A stretch of 64,000 nt of DNA from Peribacillus sp044761665. Its GTDB lineage: Bacteria; Bacillota; Bacilli; Bacillales; DSM-1321. Each line of letters begins with the position of its first letter. The first letter of the stretch is position 1. Location of the stretch: the NCBI RefSeq assembly GCF_044761665.1, contig NZ_JBIWCW010000005.1:1-64000 (forward strand), given 5' to 3'. Positions 8,439-17,700 of this stretch are shown here, piece after piece. A program made the translations under genes and the position numbers. The notes beneath the pieces were generated by a model. That model made no database searches and was not told the origin of the DNA. It was given only the letters and a program-made list of their open reading frames with translations.

Positions 8439-8915
8439 ATGACTGATCCTATAACGACGATTCCTATTCAGCAGTCACGGACTTTTTTAACGGATCTTGT
8501 TTTTCCACTCGATACGAACCATCACAATACCATCTTTGGCGGTAAAGTGATGGCATACGTGGATAAGATCGCCTGTATTGCTGCGATGCGCCACTGCCGG
8601 AAACCGGTCGTGACCGCCTCAAGCGACTCCTTTGACTTTCTGGCCCCCATTAAGACGGGGGATGCGATTAACTTGGAAGCCTATGTTACCTGTGCCCATC
8701 GGACATCGATGGAGGTTTTCGTAAAAGTGGAACGGGCGAACCTATTGACTGGTGAAAAACAACTTACCGCCCGTGCCTTTTTAACGATGCTTGCTATAGA
8801 CGAAGATGGAAAGCCCGTACCGGTTCCACAGGTTTATCCGGAAACAGAAGAAGAAAAACGGCAGTACGTCCAAGCACAAGTTAGATATTTCGAAAGAAAA
8901 AACAAACGCATATAA
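8439..8915 (+). CDS. acyl-CoA thioesterase, hotdog fold (YkhA-like)
   Basis: 158-residue single hotdog-domain thioesterase of the cytosolic acyl-CoA hydrolase family. Family signatures include HHNTIFGGKVMAYVDKIA, the ASSDSFDFLAPIKTGD stretch and the AYVTCAHRTSMEV strand. It starts only 4 bp after metE with a weak ribosome binding site, which implies translational coupling. It would therefore share the B12 riboswitch, which is metabolically unexpected for this family. A strong terminator follows. Confidence 0.88.
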   Translation: MTDPITTIPIQQSRTFLTDLVFPLDTNHHNTIFGGKVMAYVDKIACIAAMRHCRKPVVTASSDSFDFLAPIKTGDAINLEAYVTCAHRTSMEVFVKVERANLLTGEKQLTARAFLTMLAIDEDGKPVPVPQVYPETEEEKRQYVQAQVRYFERKNKRI

Positions 8916-8918
8916 GCA

Positions 8919-8957
8919 AAAAATCCCCTCAACAAAATTGTTGAAGGGATTTTTTTA
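8919..8957. terminator. bidirectional terminator
   Basis: A 16-bp stem with one mismatch (AAAAAATCCC.TCAAC / GTTGA.GGGATTTTTT) stands between the thioesterase gene and the convergent ABC exporter operon, with T-runs on both strands. Confidence 0.88.
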
Positions 8958-9740
8958 GTTTCCTGCTCCGCGGTACCTTTTCACACCCTGATTCCAAATG
9001 AAGATCGAGATCATGAAAAAGACGACCCCTATGACAGGTGTGGCAAATGCATAGGCATACCACTCTTCTTTTCTAAGAAAATAGGAAGCCGGATACACAC
9101 CGACAAAGGCAAATGGCAACACCCATGTCAGAACGAAACGGATAACCTTGTTATAGATATCAACCGGGTAGCGGCCGTAGTTCCCGATGTTATACATCAT
9201 CGGCATGATGGACGTTTTGGCATCAGACCAGAACCCGATGCTTGCAATCGCCACGAAAATGGCTGCATACGCCAATGCACCACCAATCGCAAACAACACA
9301 AAGAGAATCGGGTCGTACCAAGCAAGCTCCAAGCTTAACGAAGCACCGGAATAAAAGATGATAATCAATCCGGTCACTACTCCAAATAACGATTCAAGCT
9401 CTATCCGTTCTAAGATGACTTGAAAAAGGCTGTGAATGGGCCTGGTCAAAATCCGGTCCATCTCCCCTTTGACGATATAGCGTTCGTTGAAATCCCAGAT
9501 GTTGAAAAAGGATGAAAAGAGCGCAAACGGAATCAGGAAAAAACCGTATATGAAAATGATTTCATCCCGGCTCCATCCACTCAGAAATTCCGTATGCCCG
9601 AAGACCACTAAGATGAAGACCAGATTCACGACTTGGTTCAACAAATCAGAAAGAATCTCGATGAAGAAATCAGCGCGGTATTGCAATCTCGTTTTCATAT
9701 ACTGACTCACATATTGTAAAAACATCGATACATAAAACAT
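8955..9740 (-). CDS. ABC-2 family exporter permease
   Basis: 261-residue membrane protein of the ABC-2 permease group (DUF990-like), about six predicted helices; the motif DFNERYIVKGEMDRILTRP is characteristic of this subgroup. It is the third gene of a three-gene minus-strand operon (ATPase, permease, permease), lying 4 bp after the second permease. The two permeases probably form a heterodimer driven by the ATPase. The substrate is unknown; relatives are annotated as multidrug or viologen exporters. Confidence 0.85.
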   Translation of the reverse strand: MFYVSMFLQYVSQYMKTRLQYRADFFIEILSDLLNQVVNLVFILVVFGHTEFLSGWSRDEIIFIYGFFLIPFALFSSFFNIWDFNERYIVKGEMDRILTRPIHSLFQVILERIELESLFGVVTGLIIIFYSGASLSLELAWYDPILFVLFAIGGALAYAAIFVAIASIGFWSDAKTSIMPMMYNIGNYGRYPVDIYNKVIRFVLTWVLPFAFVGVYPASYFLRKEEWYAYAFATPVIGVVFFMISIFIWNQGVKRYRGAGN

Positions 9741-9744
9741 CCCA

Positions 9745-10536
9745 TCAACCTCCTTGAATAATCAGCTGTTTTTTTGCGACTATCCATAATACCTGGATGG
9801 GGATGACGAGAATGATGACCCAGATCAATTGCTGTAAAAGAGCCATGCCGATTTCTCCCGCACCATACCCATTCGTGAAAATCATGCTAGGAACATAGCT
9901 GATTCCTTGGAATGGCAGGAATTTCATGATATCTTGTGCCCAGAGCGGATAGAAAGAAATGGGCAGCAGTAACCCCGAAAACAAATCGACAATGACCCGT
10001 TTTGCCCGTATCAGCCCAGCATTGTTATATAAAAAGAATGTAGTGATTCCCGTTAATAAGTTAATTTGTGTATTGATGATAAAGCTGAATAACAGGGAAA
10101 TACCGAAAAGCCCCCATGTCGCAGGTTCGTTGGGTAAATGGATAGGAAAGATAATGGCGACGAGCAACATACCTGGAATGGAGAAGAAAAAGAAACGGAA
10201 AATCCCCTCACCAAGTCCTTGCATCGTTTTCATGCCTAAATAATTATAAGGACGTATCATCTCTATCGCGACCTTGCCATCCTTGATCTCTGTGGCAATC
10301 TCACGGTCAATATTGTTGAAATAGAAGGCGCGCGCCATCCAGGCAACCGCAACATAGGTTGTCATCTGCATGCCCGATAGCCCTTCTATTGAACTCTTCT
10401 CTCCGTATATCGCATTCCACAAGAAATAATAAGCACCGATATTGATGCTATAAATTAAAATACCGGTATAATAATCGGTACGATACGCAAGCATCATCAA
10501 AAAACGCATGCGAATCATTGCAAGATACTTTCCCAT
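9745..10536 (-). CDS. ABC-2 family exporter permease
   Basis: Second membrane subunit, 263 residues, with about six hydrophobic helices and the DREIATEIKDGKVAIEMIRPYNY motif region found in the same ABC-2 subgroup. The open frame extends to 10563, but GGAGAGG precedes the ATG at 10536 (N-terminus MGKYLAMIRMRFLMMLAYR). It lies between the ATPase and the second permease, so it is a partner in the same exporter. Confidence 0.85.
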   Translation of the reverse strand: MGKYLAMIRMRFLMMLAYRTDYYTGILIYSINIGAYYFLWNAIYGEKSSIEGLSGMQMTTYVAVAWMARAFYFNNIDREIATEIKDGKVAIEMIRPYNYLGMKTMQGLGEGIFRFFFFSIPGMLLVAIIFPIHLPNEPATWGLFGISLLFSFIINTQINLLTGITTFFLYNNAGLIRAKRVIVDLFSGLLLPISFYPLWAQDIMKFLPFQGISYVPSMIFTNGYGAGEIGMALLQQLIWVIILVIPIQVLWIVAKKQLIIQGG

Positions 10537-10577
10537 GGTCCTCTCCCTTCTTGGTAGACACATTTTTTCTGAAAGAG

Positions 10578-11585
10578 TCAGACCGTGCCTTCTTCATAAA
10601 TATTACGAACAATTTCTTCAATGGACGTTTCGTGGATTTTGACGTCCTTGATTTTAAAACATGAAACGACAGCGGCGACAAGCTGAGAAATATGATCGCT
10701 CTCCTCTTTCAACACGGCTATGTATGTGTAATTTTTTTCGTCGTATTCCCAGTTTACGTTGAATGGCAGTGCTAGGGATTGAAGTTCTTGCAGTTCGACT
10801 GGCTCAATGAATTGGAAATGGACTTGCTTTTCCTCTGCCCAATTGTCTTTCAGGCTTTGCAATTCCCCATCATAAATGATTTGCCCTTCATCAAGCATGA
10901 TCACCCGCTCGCACAAGGCTTCAATATCCCCTAGGTCGTGCGTGGTCAGAAGAATCGTCGTATTATATTTTTCATTGATTTCCTTTAGGAACTCACGGAT
11001 CTTCAATTTCACTAACACATCAAGACCGATCGTTGGCTCATCCAGGAAAAGCAACGGTGGATTATGAATCAATGCCGCGGCTAATTCACACCGCATCCGC
11101 TGGCCAAGGGAAAGCTTACGCACCGGCTTATCGAGCAAGGGCCCGATATCTAACGTTTTGATTACATGTTCCATATGATCGTTATATTGTTCATCAGACA
11201 CTTTATACACTTTTTTCAGCAAGCGGAAGGATTCCTGTACGGCAATATCCCACCATAGTTGCGAACGTTGCCCGAAGACGACCCCGATGGTCTGCGTGAA
11301 TTTCTCCCGTTCTTTATGCGGATTCATGCCATTGACCACGATATCACCGGATGTCGGTTCCAAAATGCCCGTCAGCATTTTTATCGTTGTCGACTTGCCT
11401 GCCCCATTTTCTCCGATATACGCTACCATCTCACCCTTTTTTACAGTAAAATTGATATCGTTCACGGCAGGCACAATTTTATAATTTCTTGTAAGTAAGT
11501 CGCGGAAAGCCCCTTTTAACCCGGATCGACTTGATACCGACTTAAATTCCTTCCGCAATTGTTTAACCTGGATTGCATGGCTCAT
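10578..11585 (-). CDS. ABC exporter ATP-binding protein
   Basis: 335-residue ATPase with Walker A GENGAGKSTT, signature LSLGQRMRCELAAAL, Walker B LLFLDEPTIGLD and the H-loop LTTHDLGD. The N-terminal extension and roughly 90-residue C-terminal tail are typical of the ABC-2 subgroup that works with two DUF990-like permeases. A TTG at 11603 overlaps GGAGGA; the ATG at 11585 (MSHAIQVKQLRKEF) has that site 11 nt upstream. First gene of the operon. Confidence 0.9.
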   Translation of the reverse strand: MSHAIQVKQLRKEFKSVSSRSGLKGAFRDLLTRNYKIVPAVNDINFTVKKGEMVAYIGENGAGKSTTIKMLTGILEPTSGDIVVNGMNPHKEREKFTQTIGVVFGQRSQLWWDIAVQESFRLLKKVYKVSDEQYNDHMEHVIKTLDIGPLLDKPVRKLSLGQRMRCELAAALIHNPPLLFLDEPTIGLDVLVKLKIREFLKEINEKYNTTILLTTHDLGDIEALCERVIMLDEGQIIYDGELQSLKDNWAEEKQVHFQFIEPVELQELQSLALPFNVNWEYDEKNYTYIAVLKEESDHISQLVAAVVSCFKIKDVKIHETSIEEIVRNIYEEGTV

Positions 11586-11739
11586 TTTGTTATTTTCCTC
11601 CAAAATTTCTTGTCCTAATCAAATAGTTTAGCCAACCTAAGCTTTTTAAACAATTAAAATGCTTGGATTTTTAGCAGGCTGTCGTTAGGCCGAATTTCGA
11701 CGTTGTATGCGATACCTATATAAAGGAGACAAGTATGCT

Positions 11740-12060
11740 ATGAATATAAAAAAGTTATTACTCACGCAAATCGAAAAAATCGTCCTGGAACTTCGTTATG
11801 ATTTCTTATATGAGGACGAGTACGATCAATTATTATGCCAAATCGTCCAACGGGATTCCTCCGGATCGATCGAACACACCCCGTTAAGCTTTCATTTACA
11901 TATTAATGAAGAAAAAGGAAACGGACACCTGACCTACTACCAAGCCCAAGGCGAAATCAAACGCCAAACCTTCAACATCGAAAACCCTGACACCATCCTT
12001 GACATCCTGACCTTCATAAAAGGGATTTTGGGGTCAGACCCCATTTCCCAAACAGAATAA
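11740..12060 (+). CDS. small hypothetical protein ending in a REP repeat
   Basis: 106-residue acidic/polar protein that I do not recognise; no membrane segment or known motif. The start MNIKKLLLTQIEKIV has AAAGGAG 11 nt upstream. The last residues (GSDPISQTE) are encoded by a REP-like copy, so the native C-terminus appears to have been replaced or extended by the repeat. It is convergent with the ChbG-like gene, which also ends inside a REP copy. Confidence 0.6.
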   Translation: MNIKKLLLTQIEKIVLELRYDFLYEDEYDQLLCQIVQRDSSGSIEHTPLSFHLHINEEKGNGHLTYYQAQGEIKRQTFNIENPDTILDILTFIKGILGSDPISQTE

Positions 12061-12127
12061 TGCATCCAAAAAGCTGTAACGACAAGGGTTACAGCTTTTT
12101 CGGATGGGGGTCAGACCCTATTTCCCA
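12030..12127 (+). repeat. REP-like doublet 2 spanning two gene ends
   Basis: Two direct copies of GGGGTCAGACCCYATTTCCC, 77 bp apart. The left copy (12030-12050) encodes the C-terminus of the upstream gene; the right copy (12106-12127) supplies the stop codon and last codons of the convergent deacetylase gene. Between them lies a 13-bp-stem terminator. Confidence 0.82.
12068..12100. terminator. bidirectional terminator inside REP doublet 2
   Basis: Perfect 13-bp stem AAAAAGCTGTAAC / GTTACAGCTTTTT with loop GACAAGG, placed between two convergent genes and flanked on both sides by REP copies. Confidence 0.85.
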
Positions 12128-12857
12128 GCTCTTTATAGGAGACTAGCTGGATGTTACGAACGGCTATGGCTTTTTGGATTGCCGGGTCTGTGAGGATGGA
12201 CATTTCCTTTACGCGCGGGAGGGCATAGGAGCTTCCGGTTAGGATTGCTTCGTCTATATAACCCGGATGGCACATGATTTCGACTGTCTCGGAAGATAGA
12301 CTGGAATCCAGGATGTCGATTAAGTGATTCGTCGTCAAGTTGGATCCGAAGAAATCCGTTATCAATCTATCTGTCGTTTTTATCTCTGTATAACCATGAA
12401 GCGAATCCTCTAATCTCCTAACCGGCACGCCATGCTTTTTCGCTATCTTTTCAACAATGGGGGAAACTTTCTCCAGGCCGTGAACATGGTGGTGGCTGTC
12501 TATGTGAGTCGGTTTCAGTCCTAGTGATAGGAACCTTTCCATCTGACTGTTCAATTCTTTCTCTATATCCGCAGGTTCAGCAAACTTTGGCATATCCCCA
12601 ATTCGATGAAATTCACCGTCCTCCCTCACCAATGATGGAACATCGCTCCGCACCGGATGGCCGCAGGTCAAAACCAAATGAACCCCCACACCTAGACCCT
12701 GAATTTCCTTAGCTAAAGCTGCAGCATGTTCAGCCCCTGGCATATTGGCCATCAAAGTTGCTGACGTCACGACACCATTCTGAAAACACTCAATGATCCC
12801 CAGATTAATTCCCTTGCAATACCCAAAATCATCCGCATTCACAATCAACTTCGTCAT
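12111..12857 (-). CDS. ChbG/YdjC-family carbohydrate deacetylase
   Basis: 248-residue member of the YdjC/ChbG (chitooligosaccharide deacetylase) superfamily. The metal-binding pattern is visible: NADDFGYCKGIN at the N-terminus and THIDSHHHVHG near residue 120, with CHPGYID near residue 195. The known reaction is deacetylation of acetylated sugars; the precise substrate is not inferable. The stop codon and the last five residues (LGNRV) lie within a REP copy. It is flanked by another REP doublet upstream. Confidence 0.85.
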   Translation of the reverse strand: MTKLIVNADDFGYCKGINLGIIECFQNGVVTSATLMANMPGAEHAAALAKEIQGLGVGVHLVLTCGHPVRSDVPSLVREDGEFHRIGDMPKFAEPADIEKELNSQMERFLSLGLKPTHIDSHHHVHGLEKVSPIVEKIAKKHGVPVRRLEDSLHGYTEIKTTDRLITDFFGSNLTTNHLIDILDSSLSSETVEIMCHPGYIDEAILTGSSYALPRVKEMSILTDPAIQKAIAVRNIQLVSYKELGNRV

Positions 12858-12908
12858 CCTTATCCCCCTTCCAAGATCCTTACCTACTACTATGAATATA
12901 CCAGACTA

Positions 12909-13006
12909 CGGGGGTCAGACCCTATTTCCCAAACAAAATAAAATCGAGAGAAGCTTGGTATATATGGGGTCGGGCTGACTTGTTTGGGGGTCAGACCCCA
13001 TTTCCC
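12909..13006 (+). repeat. REP-like doublet 3
   Basis: Two direct REP copies (12910-12930 and 12986-13006), 76 bp apart, between the deacetylase and gsaB genes. Here the inner arms also form an inverted repeat, CCCAAACAA / TTGTTTGGG, so the doublet could fold as one larger hairpin. Confidence 0.8.
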
Positions 13007-13075
13007 AGGGATTTTCAGCTTGAAAAGTGCTATGATTAGGAGGGATTATGTTTGTATTTTTAGGAGGTTTTTAGA

Positions 13076-14365
13076 TTGGATTTTACTAATTCGGAAATTA
13101 TACATAAAGAGGCTTTGGAGCATATTGTTGGTGGGGTGAATAGTCCTTCCCGTTCTTATAAAGCGGTGGGCGGCGGTTCGCCGGTTGCCATGGATCATGC
13201 CAAGGGAGCTTATTTCTGGGACGTTGATGGTAACAAGTATATCGATTATCTAGCGGCATACGGCCCGATCATCACAGGTCATGCCCACCCTCATATCACG
13301 AAGGCGATCACAAAGGCTGCAGAAACGGGTGTTTTATACGGTACGCCGACTAAACATGAAGTCACCTTTGCCAAAATGTTAAAAGAGGCGATGCCTGGCC
13401 TTGATAAGGTCCGTTTCACTAATTCTGGTACCGAATCTGTCATGTCAACCATCCGCGTAGCCCGCGCTTACACGGGTCGCGACAAAATCATCAAGTTTGC
13501 CGGCTGCTATCACGGTCACTCCGACCTTGTGTTGGTTGCTGCAGGTTCTGGTCCATCCACACTTGGAACACCCGATTCCGCTGGTGTCCCTAAAAGCATC
13601 GCACAGGAAGTCATCACGGTTCCTTTCAATGATATCGAACCATTTAAAGAAGCACTGAAAAAATGGGGCAATGAAATTGCCGGTGTCCTGGTCGAACCGA
13701 TCGTCGGCAACTTCGGAATCGTCGAACCGCATCCTGGATTCTTAGAAGACGTGATTTCGTTATCACACGAAGCTGGAGCTCTTGTCATTTTTGATGAAGT
13801 CATCACGGCATTCCGCTTCATGTACGGTGGGGCCCAAGATTTACTTGGCGTTCAACCTGACTTGACCGCTCTTGGAAAAATCATCGGTGGGGGCCTTCCA
13901 ATCGGTGCCTACGGCGGTAAAAAAGAAATCATGGATACGGTCGCACCACTAGGACCCGCTTATCAAGCAGGAACGATGGCCGGAAATCCAGCTTCCATGC
14001 TTTCTGGGATTGCTTGCTTGGAAGTGTTGAAAGAAGAAGGCGTTTATGAAGAGCTTGATCGTTTAGGAAAAATCCTGGAGGACGGCATTCTTAAAGCCGC
14101 TCGCCAATATAACGTGCCAATTACGATCAATCGACTAAAAGGTGCTTTGACCATCTATTTCACTACAGAAACAATCGAAAACTACGAGCAGGCTGAAAAT
14201 ACGGACGGCGAAATGTTCGGTAAATTTTTCAAGCTGATGCTTAACCAAGGGATCAATTTGGCGCCATCTAAATATGAAGCCTGGTTCCTGACAACGGCCC
14301 ATACGGACGAGGATATCGCTTATACTTTAAAAGCGGTTGAACATGCATTCAAGAACCTAATATAA
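13076..14365 (+). CDS. gsaB: glutamate-1-semialdehyde 2,1-aminomutase
   Basis: PLP-dependent aminomutase of tetrapyrrole synthesis that makes 5-aminolevulinate from glutamate-1-semialdehyde; 429 residues, the usual length. The PLP lysine is in LTALGKIIGGGLPIGAYGG and the cofactor-binding Asp in VIFDEVITAFR. TTG start with GGAGG 8 nt upstream. By position (next to ygaE and formerly bcp/perR) it is the gsaB paralogue rather than hemL of the hem operon. Confidence 0.95.
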   Translation: MDFTNSEIIHKEALEHIVGGVNSPSRSYKAVGGGSPVAMDHAKGAYFWDVDGNKYIDYLAAYGPIITGHAHPHITKAITKAAETGVLYGTPTKHEVTFAKMLKEAMPGLDKVRFTNSGTESVMSTIRVARAYTGRDKIIKFAGCYHGHSDLVLVAAGSGPSTLGTPDSAGVPKSIAQEVITVPFNDIEPFKEALKKWGNEIAGVLVEPIVGNFGIVEPHPGFLEDVISLSHEAGALVIFDEVITAFRFMYGGAQDLLGVQPDLTALGKIIGGGLPIGAYGGKKEIMDTVAPLGPAYQAGTMAGNPASMLSGIACLEVLKEEGVYEELDRLGKILEDGILKAARQYNVPITINRLKGALTIYFTTETIENYEQAENTDGEMFGKFFKLMLNQGINLAPSKYEAWFLTTAHTDEDIAYTLKAVEHAFKNLI

Positions 14366-14401
14366 GCGAGATAAAAGTATAAATATACAATAAAAATTCA
14401 A

Positions 14402-14432
14402 CCCCAAGCTGAATATTCAGCTTGGGGTTTTC
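14402..14432 (+). terminator. terminator after gsaB
   Basis: Perfect 12-bp stem CCCCAAGCTGAA / TTCAGCTTGGGG with a 2-nt loop, then TTTTCTC. Confidence 0.9.
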
Positions 14433-14639
14433 TCATTTCAGCCAAATAAAACTTTTAAACTGGCTTTCATGGCATTCCCTCACAAATCACACCCATTCAC
14501 CCTATCCATTATACTGTATAAAAAATTGATTTCTGAATATTTAAATGATATGATACCAATACATTTATATCCATTTATTCTTTATTATCTCAATAAAAAA
14601 CTTAAACTTTTTTAAGTTTACCAATAAGCTAGTTTCCTC

Positions 14640-14706
14640 ATTAAAATCAAAAGTCACAGGAGGTGAACGGCAGCTAATAAGGGATATCCTTATTGACGCC
14701 AAACAT
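14640..14706 (+). promoter_or_regulatory. unusual leader of the glutamate synthase gene
   Basis: A strong Shine-Dalgarno (AGGAGGTGA, about 14658-14666) lies 43 nt ahead of the ATG, too far for direct use. In between is a hairpin AATAAGG-GATAT-CCTTATT. The Shine-Dalgarno overlaps a minimal GTG frame (VNGS, stop TAA). Either the true start is a rare codon upstream (ATA at 14677 is in frame at 13 nt), or the leader has a regulatory role. No good site precedes the ATG. Confidence 0.4.
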
Positions 14707-17700
14707 ATGACTCAACAATGGACACCTGCTACATTCAAAGAATTCTATAGGGAAGAACATGATGCATGCGGAATCGTGGCCTGTATCGAGAAAAAGAAAA
14801 TCCCAACCAACGAAAACATTTTCGCTTGTATCGACGCTTTAGTTAAAATGAATCACCGTTGTGGCTTTATCAATGGCGAAGGCGATGGCGCCGGTATCCA
14901 TATTGATATTCCGAGAGCTCTTTGGAAAAAGAAACTCGAAACGGAAAACATCGATTCCCGCATCGTCGACGAAGATGATTTCATCGTCGGTCACTTATTT
15001 TTAAGCAGAAAAACGGATGCGCGTGAATTAAAAGCCGAAGTCAAAGAAAAATTGCAAAAACATGGACTATCTTTAGTCTTTGATACGGATAAAGCCTACC
15101 GCTCTGAAGCTCTTGGCCCCATTGCCATCCAAGAAAATCCTGTATTCTGGCAAATCGCCTGTTCATCCACGACTAAAAATCAGCAGGAACTTTCCAATGT
15201 CCTTTTTGAGCTGACTTCCGATATCGAACATAGTGACTTCATCCATGTCGCTTCCTTAAGCCAGCATCATGCCATCTACAAAGTAATGGGTGCCGGAGAT
15301 ACACTCCCTGCTTACTATCACGATCTAGCCGACCCTCTTGCTGCCTCTACCATGACACTAGGACATAACCGTTTTTCAACCAATACTCTATCAAGTTTTT
15401 TCCGTGTGCAACCATTCAGCGTGCTAGGACACAATGGAGAGATCAATACCATTGCCAAATTGCGTGATGAAGCCAAAATGGTCGGGGTGCCCATCGCCAA
15501 AGACGGAAGCGATTCCCAGGATCTGAACAAAACGATTGAAACATTCATCTGCCGTCACGGCTACTCATTATTCGAAGCGATCGACCTTGTTTTCCCGCCC
15601 ATCATCAACGAAATCAAGGAATACCCGGAGCATTTGCAAAACCTCTATACGTATCTAAGGGAGGCATGGGGGCATTTTGCACAAGGTCCAGCTGGGATCA
15701 TCTCCCGTTTTGGTGATGAAGCCGTATTTTCCGTCGACTCGTTAGGGTTACGTCCGCTTTGGAATATCGAGACATCTTCTTCCTATATGTTCACTTCCGA
15801 GCCTGGGATCATCCCTTCCTCTGAATATACAGGCGACCCAAGACCGATGGGGCCAGGGGAAAAAGTCGGGTTAAAATGGAACGGGGACCGTATTGAACTA
15901 TACAACTACAAAGATTTCCAAGGAAAAGTGTATGAGCGCTTCAATGATCGTTTCGTCCTTTCGAACGACCTTGTTCGCCTGCAGCCGCCTGTTTTCGAGA
16001 AGGTGGTCACGATGACACAACCACAAGCCATCCATAACGGGCAATACAAGGCCTTCGGTTGGGAAAGAGAGCATGTTCAACTAGTCGAGCAGATGGCTGA
16101 AAAAGGCGCAGAACCGATCCGTTCACTAGGCCATGATGCTCCCCTTGCCGCCCTTAACCCACAGCGGACCAATCTGGCGGATTTCATTAAGGAAAGTGTC
16201 GCCGTTGTAACCAACCCAGCTATCGACCGGGACCGGGAAACCGAGCACTTTTCAACGAGAACCATCATCGGAAGGCGTCCGGCTTTATTTGAAGCAAAAA
16301 AGGCAGGCCAAGTTACGGAACTTCTGACCCCTTTATTAATTGAAGGCCTAACCGGTTATGAATGTTCCTCCATCCTTTCACAACCAAGTTACGACCAATT
16401 CATTCAATACAACCGAGAACACAAACTGGCTCATTTCATTTCAAGCACGTTTACTGAAAAGGAAAGCATTCCTGAGGCTTTAAAAAGAATTACCGATGAA
16501 GCCGTGAAATCCGTCGATGCGGGGAAAACGCTACTCGTCCTCGATGACGCCCTCGCTCATCAAGGTGGCAACCTTTGGCTTGACCCACACCTGGTCACAT
16601 CAGCTGTCGATCAGGCACTGGTCAATTCGGGTAAGCGCCGGGACTGTTCTATCCTGCTACGTTCCGCATCGCTGAGGTCATTGCATGACATCATCGTTGC
16701 CTATGGACTTGGAGCCAACTTGATCAGCCCTTATTTCATGTTCCTTTCTCTATCTTCGGAAGATCTGAAAGGGGTTATGAATCTATATAACTCGTTGACA
16801 AAAGGGCTGGAAAAGGTCATCTCCACCATCGGGATTCACGAATTACGCGGCTATGGCCGCCTGTTCTCAAGCATCGGGTTACATGAAGAAATCGCCTCTT
16901 ATTTGAATGTGGCCAACTTTTTCGGTTCAAATCAATTGGACTATGATTTTGAAAAAATCAAAGAGGATAGCATCCAGCGTGCAGTGGATTATGATAATGA
17001 CAAAGAGCGGATGGGTAAAACCTTTCATCTGTTCCCCCGGATTTGGAAATCCATTGGCGAAGTCGCCTCCACCGGGAACTATGACGCCTATCGTGAAAAA
17101 ATCACGGAACAAGAAGAATCGAATCCGACGACGATCCGCCATCTAACCTCACTGAAGAAGTCTGACGCGCCAGTCCCTTCAGAGGATGTCAGTCTAACCA
17201 TTGGTGATCAGGAGTTACCGTTCGTCATCGCCTCCATGTCATTCGGGTCGCAAAATGAAATAGCTTTCCGTGCTTACGCAGAGGCCGCCGAGCGGTTGGG
17301 CATGATCAGTATGAATGGTGAAGGAGGAGAAATCAAAGATATGCTCGGAAAATATCCGAAATCCCGTGGGCAGCAAATTGCTTCCGGACGGTTCGGTGTC
17401 AACGCCGAGCTATTGAACTCATCCAACCTATTGGAAATTAAGATTGGGCAAGGGGCAAAGCCTGGTGAAGGCGGACATCTTCCCGGCTCGAAAGTTACGG
17501 CAAAAATTGCGGAGGCACGGAATGCGACAATCGGTTCTGACTTGATCTCTCCTTCCAATAACCATGATATTTACTCAATTGAAGACTTAGCTCAAATGAT
17601 CCACGAGTTGAAAACGGCAAACGACAAAGCCAAAGTGGCCGTCAAGGTGCCGGTTGTTCCAAACATCGGGACGATTGCCGTCGGTGTGGCAAAGGCTGGA

